Of a stretch of DNA of 64,000 bases, positions 59,662 through 64,000 are shown piece after piece. Numbering within the stretch: position 1 is the first letter of the stretch; each line of letters begins with the position of its first letter. The position numbers and the translations under genes were made by a program. The notes beneath the pieces were generated by a model. The model saw only the letters and a list, made by a program, of their open reading frames with translations, ran no database searches and was not told the origin of the DNA. The DNA is from Rhodanobacteraceae bacterium (GTDB lineage Bacteria > Pseudomonadota > Gammaproteobacteria > Xanthomonadales > SZUA-5), in the NCBI GenBank assembly GCA_024234055.1, contig JACKOW010000001.1, positions 1 through 64,000 on the forward strand, read 5' to 3'.

Positions 59662-60783
59662 ATGCCGAGCTATACCGGAAACACCGAGGCCGAGGGACAT
59701 GGTGGCCAGCCGCTGACTGCCGTGGTGCTGGTCAATCTGGGCACACCGGATGCGCCAACCGCCTCGGCCCTGCGTCGCTACCTGGGAGAATTTCTGGCGG
59801 ATCCGCGCGTGGTGGAAACGCCCCGTTGGTTGTGGTGGCTGATCCTGCACGGCGTCATCTTGCGTATCCGCCCGGCGCGCTCGGCGCGCGCCTACGCCAA
59901 GGTCTGGACCGAGCAGGGATCGCCCTTGCTGGTGGGCAGTCGGGCCTTGACTGATGCGGTGGCAGCGCGCGTGCGTGAGGCGATGGGCGATCAGGCACCG
60001 GTGGTCGAGCTGGCCATGAGCTATGGCAGCCCGAATCTGCGTGAGGTGCTGGACGGTCTACGCAGGCGCGGCTTGCGGCGGCTGTTGGTATTGCCGCTGT
60101 ACCCGCAGTACTCGGGCAGCACCACCGCTTCGGTGTTCGATGCAGTGACCCAATGTCTGCGCCAGTGGCGCTGGGTGCCGGAGCTGCGATTCATCACCGA
60201 CTACTACCGTGAGCCCGGCTACATCAGCGCCCTCGCCGAGAGCGTGCGCGACCATTGGCGGGTACATGGCCGCGGCGAACGCCTGATGCTGAGCTTTCAT
60301 GGTATTCCCAGACGCTATTTGCTCAACGGAGATCCCTACTACTGCCAGTGCCAGGTCACTGCACGCCTGTTGCGCGACGCGCTGCAATTGACCGAGCAGC
60401 AGATGTTCGTGAGCTTCCAGTCCCGGGTGGGTCGCGAACCCTGGTTGCAGCCCTACACCGATCTGACGCTGGGCGAATGGGGCAAGGCCGGCGTTGGCGA
60501 CGTCGATGTGCTTTGTCCGGGTTTCTCCATCGACTGTCTGGAAACGCTGGAAGAGATTGCCCAGGAAAATGCCGAGACCTTTGCTCACGCCGGCGGCGGC
60601 AAGTTGCGCTACATCCCGGCTCTCAACCACCGCCCGGCCCATGTCGACACGCTGGCCTCACTGATCCAGCGTCAGCTGGGTGGCTGGCTGCCGCCCGGCG
60701 ACGATGCCCTGGACCAGACTGCGCGCAGTGTCCGGGTGAATCAGATCAAGGCCGACCAAGTCTGGCTGGGGACATCGCGATGA
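59662..60783 (+). CDS. hemH: Ferrochelatase
   Basis: 373 residues. It inserts Fe(II) into protoporphyrin IX. AVVLVNLGTPDAPTASALRRYLGEFLADPRV is the family start, and SFHGIPRRYLLNGDPYYCQCQ supplies the catalytic His. The VSFQSRVGREPWLQPYT block and VDVLCPGFSIDCLETLEEIAQEN with the conserved metal-binding Glu complete it. The C-terminal ALNHRPAHVD motif is present. It overlaps the next gene by four bases (ATGA). Confidence 0.97.
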   Translation: MPSYTGNTEAEGHGGQPLTAVVLVNLGTPDAPTASALRRYLGEFLADPRVVETPRWLWWLILHGVILRIRPARSARAYAKVWTEQGSPLLVGSRALTDAVAARVREAMGDQAPVVELAMSYGSPNLREVLDGLRRRGLRRLLVLPLYPQYSGSTTASVFDAVTQCLRQWRWVPELRFITDYYREPGYISALAESVRDHWRVHGRGERLMLSFHGIPRRYLLNGDPYYCQCQVTARLLRDALQLTEQQMFVSFQSRVGREPWLQPYTDLTLGEWGKAGVGDVDVLCPGFSIDCLETLEEIAQENAETFAHAGGGKLRYIPALNHRPAHVDTLASLIQRQLGGWLPPGDDALDQTARSVRVNQIKADQVWLGTSR

Positions 60784-61655
60784 GTCTTTTTGCCGATGCC
60801 GAAGAGTGGCAGTTGGCGGTACTGGAGCAAACCTGGGCAGGTCTGGCGTGGGGTGAGATGGATCAGCCGCCGGCACTGCTGCTGCATGGCTGGCTGGACA
60901 ACGCCGGCAGCTTCGGGCCGCTGGCCCGAGGCTTGGCCGGGCGCCGGTTGTGGGTGCCCGACCTGCCCGGTCATGGCCGCAGCGGCCATCGGCCGGCGGG
61001 TACCTGGTATCACTTCGTCGACTACGTCAGCGATCTGATGGCGCTGACCGAGGCACTGGGACTGACCCGCTTCGATCTGATCGGGCATTCGATGGGGGGC
61101 GCCATTGCCACGCTGTTGGCCGCGGCCTACCCGGAACGGGTACGGCGACTGGTGTTGATCGAGGCGCTGGGGCCGCTGGGGCGTCCGGCCGAGGTTTGCG
61201 CCGCTGATCTGCGGCGTGCCGTTGATGCGCGCCTCAAGCTGGAGCAGAAGCAGCTCAAGGTGCATGGTGACCGCAGCGCCGCGCGGCGTGCGCGGATGCA
61301 GGCCAATGGGCTCAGTGAGCAGGCAGCCGATGCCCTGATCGAGCGGGCACTGATGCCGGCGTCGGGCGGCTACATCTGGAGTTCCGATCCGCGGCAGACA
61401 CTGCCAACGCCGATCCGCGGCACCGAGGAACAGTATCTGGCTTTGCTCGCCGCCATCCGCTCGCCGACCTTGGCGATCTTTGCCGAACCGGCGACGCCCT
61501 ACCTCAGCGGCCCGGATGCCGAGCGCCGTCTGGCGGCGCTGCGCCCGGCGCAGATCGAGCGCCTGCCCGGCGGGCATCATCTGCATCTGGAGAATCCGGC
61601 GCCGGTTGCCGAGCTGATCCGCGAGTTTCTGGCTGGCGACGATCAGGTCCCGTGA
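60780..61655 (+). CDS. Alpha/beta hydrolase
   Basis: 291 residues. LLLHGWLDNAGSFGPLARGL is the oxyanion-hole region, LIGHSMGGAIATLLAAAYPE the nucleophile elbow (Ser in GHSMG), and GGHHLHLENP carries the catalytic His. It starts inside the hemH stop (ATGA), so the two are cotranslated, an arrangement known in xanthomonads. The substrate is unknown. No lid-domain signature allows a finer call. The family includes esterases and haloalkane dehalogenase-like enzymes. Confidence 0.9.
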   Translation: MSLFADAEEWQLAVLEQTWAGLAWGEMDQPPALLLHGWLDNAGSFGPLARGLAGRRLWVPDLPGHGRSGHRPAGTWYHFVDYVSDLMALTEALGLTRFDLIGHSMGGAIATLLAAAYPERVRRLVLIEALGPLGRPAEVCAADLRRAVDARLKLEQKQLKVHGDRSAARRARMQANGLSEQAADALIERALMPASGGYIWSSDPRQTLPTPIRGTEEQYLALLAAIRSPTLAIFAEPATPYLSGPDAERRLAALRPAQIERLPGGHHLHLENPAPVAELIREFLAGDDQVP

Positions 61656-61670
61656 GCCCCTCTCAAGCCG

Positions 61671-62003
61671 GCTGTGTCGGCTCGACACGGCAACGATCCA
61701 TGAACCGCGGCGTCATTGCGAGGAGCGCAGCGACGAAGCAATCCAGGGTTGCGCCGCACGCCCCTGGATTGCTTCGCTACGCTCTCCATGAACCCATATC
61801 GCAAGTTGTTGACTGGCTGTCATAGGTCACGTTGCTCGCGTAGCGAGCTACGTGAGGCAACTCGATGTCACGTAGTCCGCTGACGCGGACAACATGAACC
61901 CTGGCAGGCCCGAAGCGGCCTTGAGGAGGGACGCGCGCCTGCGCGGCCGCTCTTGATCTCCGCTCAGCGCAAAGCGGCGTCGCAGCGCGGCGCCCTCCAC
62001 AGT
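61671..62003. repeat. Dispersed repeat cluster before the YgjP-like gene
   Basis: It holds a degenerate CATGAACC unit (61671-61705) and the CATTGCGA hairpin (61708-61785, arms GCGAGGAGCGCAGCGACGAA and GATTGCTTCGCTACGCTC). A palindrome pair (GTTGCTCGCG/CGCGAGC-like TAGCGAGCTACGTGAGG and TAGTCCGCTGACGCGGACAA) follows at 61813-61893. The TTGAGGAGGGACGCGCGCC unit runs from 61920 to 62003. No gene was seen. Confidence 0.8.
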
Positions 62004-62167
62004 GCGCTGCACCGCGACTGCTATGTCCTGAGGCAAGTCGTCGCCGAATCCTGGAGAGGGAGCACGCAAAGAAAAAGCACAGAGAACACGAAGAAGAGCG
62101 TTCAGATCTTCGAGATGCCACGAAACCATCGTCATCGCAGGCCACACGAGTGTGACCCTTTCTCATG

Positions 62168-62246
62168 CCCCGCGCCCCGCGCCCCGCGCCCCGACAACCG
62201 ACAACCGACAACCGACAACCGACAACCGACAACCGACAACCGACAA
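62168..62246. repeat. Composite heptamer array at the YgjP-like stop codon
   Basis: CCCCGCG x3 (62168-62188), one CCCCGAC, then AACCGAC x7 (62196-62244) in one register, ending at the complement of the stop codon (62247-62249). On the minus strand the order is stop, TT, GTCGGTT-type words, then CGCGGGG words, then CATGAGAAAGG. Confidence 0.95.
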
Positions 62247-63059
62247 CTACGCCGCCGAACTGCCGTCGCCGCCCACCGGCGCGTACAGCCGCCGCAGCAA
62301 GGCCTGCAAGTAGCGGTGTTCGCGATTCAGCTCCTGCCGCCGCTGCACATAGTCGGGATACAGCTGGGCAACCACGCCCCAGAAGCGTGGGCTGTGATCG
62401 CGGGCCACGAAATGGGCCAGTTCATGCACCACTACATACTCTGCGAGTGACTCGTCGGCAAAGGCCAGTGCCAGGTTCAGCGCGATCGCGCCCTGTGGCG
62501 AAAGGCTGCCCCAGAGGCTGCGCATGGGTCGAATACGCAGCGCCTGGCAGCGCGCGCCCACCAGCGGTTCGTACTCGCGCAGCCACACCCGCGCGCGCAT
62601 CGCCAGGGCATCGACCAGACCGGCGATGATCAGCCGTTGTGCCGCCTTGGCGGCAGCCAGATCGCACTTGGGCACGCGGCAACGAATCGCCTGGGTATCG
62701 ATATCCAGACGCGCCGGGCCGTGCTCGAAGTGGATGGGCAGCAGGCGCCCGAACCAGGGCACGCGACCGGGCCAGCGCGGATCAAGCGCCAGATCGACGG
62801 CGGCCCGATCCACCGCCTGCCGATGCACGCGCACGGTCTGTTCCAGCCATTCGCGATGCTGCTCGAAGAAGGCCAGAGCGTCGGTGGCCGAGACCCGCTC
62901 CGGCCAGATCAGACGGGCGAAGCCGCTCTCCACCGAGATCTTCAGTCGACTGCCACGCGCCAGACGTTCCACCTGCAAGGGCCAGCCGGAAACTCGCTCG
63001 GGCAGCTGCGCAATGGCACGCGCGGCGCTGTCACGCCGGATCAGCAGACGTCCACTCAT
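62247..63059 (-). CDS. YgjP-like (DUF45/M48-related) metallopeptidase
   Basis: 270 residues. VVVHELAHFVARDHSPRFWGVV is the HExxH zinc site with a downstream His, and RSLWGSLSPQGAIALNLALAFA precedes it, as in YgjP/SprT-like proteins. The first half (ISVESGFARLIWPERVSATDALAFFEQHREWLEQTV) is a beta-rich domain. E. coli YgjP was reported as a UTP pyrophosphatase, so the protease label is by fold. The rdgC gene starts 18 bases upstream, on the same strand and in the same direction. Confidence 0.9.
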   Translation of the reverse strand: MSGRLLIRRDSAARAIAQLPERVSGWPLQVERLARGSRLKISVESGFARLIWPERVSATDALAFFEQHREWLEQTVRVHRQAVDRAAVDLALDPRWPGRVPWFGRLLPIHFEHGPARLDIDTQAIRCRVPKCDLAAAKAAQRLIIAGLVDALAMRARVWLREYEPLVGARCQALRIRPMRSLWGSLSPQGAIALNLALAFADESLAEYVVVHELAHFVARDHSPRFWGVVAQLYPDYVQRRQELNREHRYLQALLRRLYAPVGGDGSSAA

Positions 63060-63077
63060 GAATCGGTGCTGTTCCGG

Positions 63078-63980
63078 TCAGTCGACAAAGCGCAGCACTT
63101 CATCGAGTCGCGCATACAGGCGCCGCAGTTCCAGACTCATCAGCGTGAACTCGGCATCCAGAATCTGGTCCGGATCGGCACCGTCCTGGGCGTCCAGCTT
63201 GTCGGCAATCACGTCGAGGAAGCGCAGCTTGCGCAGCTTGGCCTTGGAGTCCAGCACGAAGCCGATGCGGCCGTCGAAGATCAGGCCCAACTGGGTCACC
63301 TGCTTGCCGCAGCGGGCATGTTCCTTGACTTCATCGGCACCGAGGTCGTGGTGCCGACAGCGCACCACCGAGGTCTGGTCGCTCGGATCCTTGAGCTCGC
63401 ATTCCTCGCCGAGTTCGAAGCCGCCCGGCAATTCGCCCGAGATCAGCCACTCACTCATGACCAGTTCCAGCGAAGCCTCGGTGGCCAGTGGTCGCGCCGG
63501 GAAGGTGCCAATGGCGTCGCGTACTGCAGTGGCGACTGCCTCCACGCTCTTGTCGCTGCCGCTGTCCACGGCCAACAGTCGCGAGGGCGCATCCCAGTAG
63601 GCGCCGGTGCGCGCGCGCTTGATGAAAGCGCGTGGCAGCAATTCGCCCATGGCCGCCTCCCGGAATTCATTTCTCAGGCGCTTGCCGGGTTTGCGTCCGG
63701 TTTTGGCCTCATGTTCGGCAATCTTCTCGGCCACGGCATCGCCAAGCACCGATGACGGCAGCAGGCGCGACTCCTGGCCCAGGCAGAACAGCAGCGCCTC
63801 GGCGCTGCCGTGCGAGAGCGCCGCGCCTTCGCGGCTGAAGGGTGTCAGAAAGCCGCGCGTCTCCATCTCCAGCGGGCCCGGGCTGCGCAGCGGGTGTTCG
63901 GCCAGAGCTGATTCGAAGGGTTCGGCGCTGAGGCTGAAATCAGCCGGCAGTCGCATCAGTGACAGATTCTTAAACCACAT
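63078..63980 (-). CDS. rdgC: Recombination-associated protein RdgC
   Basis: 300 residues from the ATG at 63980. RdgC forms a DNA-encircling ring dimer that limits RecA. MWFKNLSLMRL, RGFLTPF, GRKPGKRLRNEFREAAMGELLPRAF and TRTGAYWD-like ARTGAYWDAPSRLLAVDSGS are family blocks, and FTLMSLELRRLYARLDEVL ends it. The YgjP-like gene follows 18 bases downstream in the same direction. Confidence 0.96.
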   Translation of the reverse strand: MWFKNLSLMRLPADFSLSAEPFESALAEHPLRSPGPLEMETRGFLTPFSREGAALSHGSAEALLFCLGQESRLLPSSVLGDAVAEKIAEHEAKTGRKPGKRLRNEFREAAMGELLPRAFIKRARTGAYWDAPSRLLAVDSGSDKSVEAVATAVRDAIGTFPARPLATEASLELVMSEWLISGELPGGFELGEECELKDPSDQTSVVRCRHHDLGADEVKEHARCGKQVTQLGLIFDGRIGFVLDSKAKLRKLRFLDVIADKLDAQDGADPDQILDAEFTLMSLELRRLYARLDEVLRFVD

Positions 63981-64000
63981 GTTGGGGGTCATTCTCCGAA

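Noticed and set aside
62168..62246. Possible CRISPR or direct-repeat origin
   Set aside because: It has no spacers, no AT-rich region and no DnaA-box-like motif; it fits the heptamer array class.

Overview
The window is about 64 kb of GC-rich chromosome from a gammaproteobacterium. It most resembles Xanthomonadales/Lysobacterales, judging from the glyA–nrdR–ribD–ribE order, a DksA with an Ala/Lys-rich N-terminus, RdgC, pbpC, tatABC, IPTL-CTERM and CSLREA proteins, several c-di-GMP and two-component genes, and many REP-like palindromes. No rRNA, tRNA, CRISPR array, transposase, integrase or phage gene was seen. This is core chromosome with a heavy load of intergenic repeats, not a genomic island.

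Layout. 1–2730: tandem paralogues of a degenerate REC–GGDEF–EAL protein, the first cut by the window edge. 2877–7962 (minus): an operon of a fused fatty-acid-kinase (DhaL–DegV) protein, plsY, birA, coaX and an M23 peptidase. 8199–9384: a small exported protein and dksA. 9479–13470 (minus): GPP34-like protein, sufE, pyruvate dehydrogenase E2 and a FadL-family porin. 13706–17802: glyA, nrdR, an unknown small gene, ribD and ribE. 17887–21850: a PAS–GGDEF cyclase, then an overlapping pair made of an unknown protein and a trypsin-like protease with a zinc ribbon. 22008–27758 (minus): a secreted subtilase and a propeller histidine kinase. 27891–30268: a Tat-type amidohydrolase and a VOC protein. 30517–38722: a three-gene overlapping unit of a CSLREA beta-helix protein, an unknown protein and a giant hybrid two-component regulator. 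38895–44705: enoyl reductase, TPR–GGDEF cyclase, YciI, M50 protease and queF. 44894–46424 (minus): mocA-like and xdhC. 47014–51371: glycerophosphodiesterase, pbpC and a RidA protein. 51514–57652: GspE/PilB-type ATPase, an unknown exported protein, two membrane proteins and tatABC. 57721–63980: a SYLF protein, an IPTL-CTERM protein, hemH, an alpha/beta hydrolase, a YgjP-like metallopeptidase and rdgC.

Two observations stand out. First, a protein that looks like FakA and FakB fused in one chain overlaps plsY by four bases. Acyl-phosphate made by the first would be the donor used by the second, which suggests a compact route from free fatty acid to lysophosphatidate. Second, GC-rich tandem arrays with a seven-base period sit mostly just after stop codons. 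Different seven-base words are joined in the same register within one array, arrays occur as inverted pairs, and several end in GGGAAAG. Alongside them is a mosaic of dispersed palindromic repeats. The protease pair at 19501–21850 and the CSLREA/hybrid-regulator unit are the best protein-level candidates for undescribed systems.

All functions are assigned by reading motifs and family resemblance; no database search was run.
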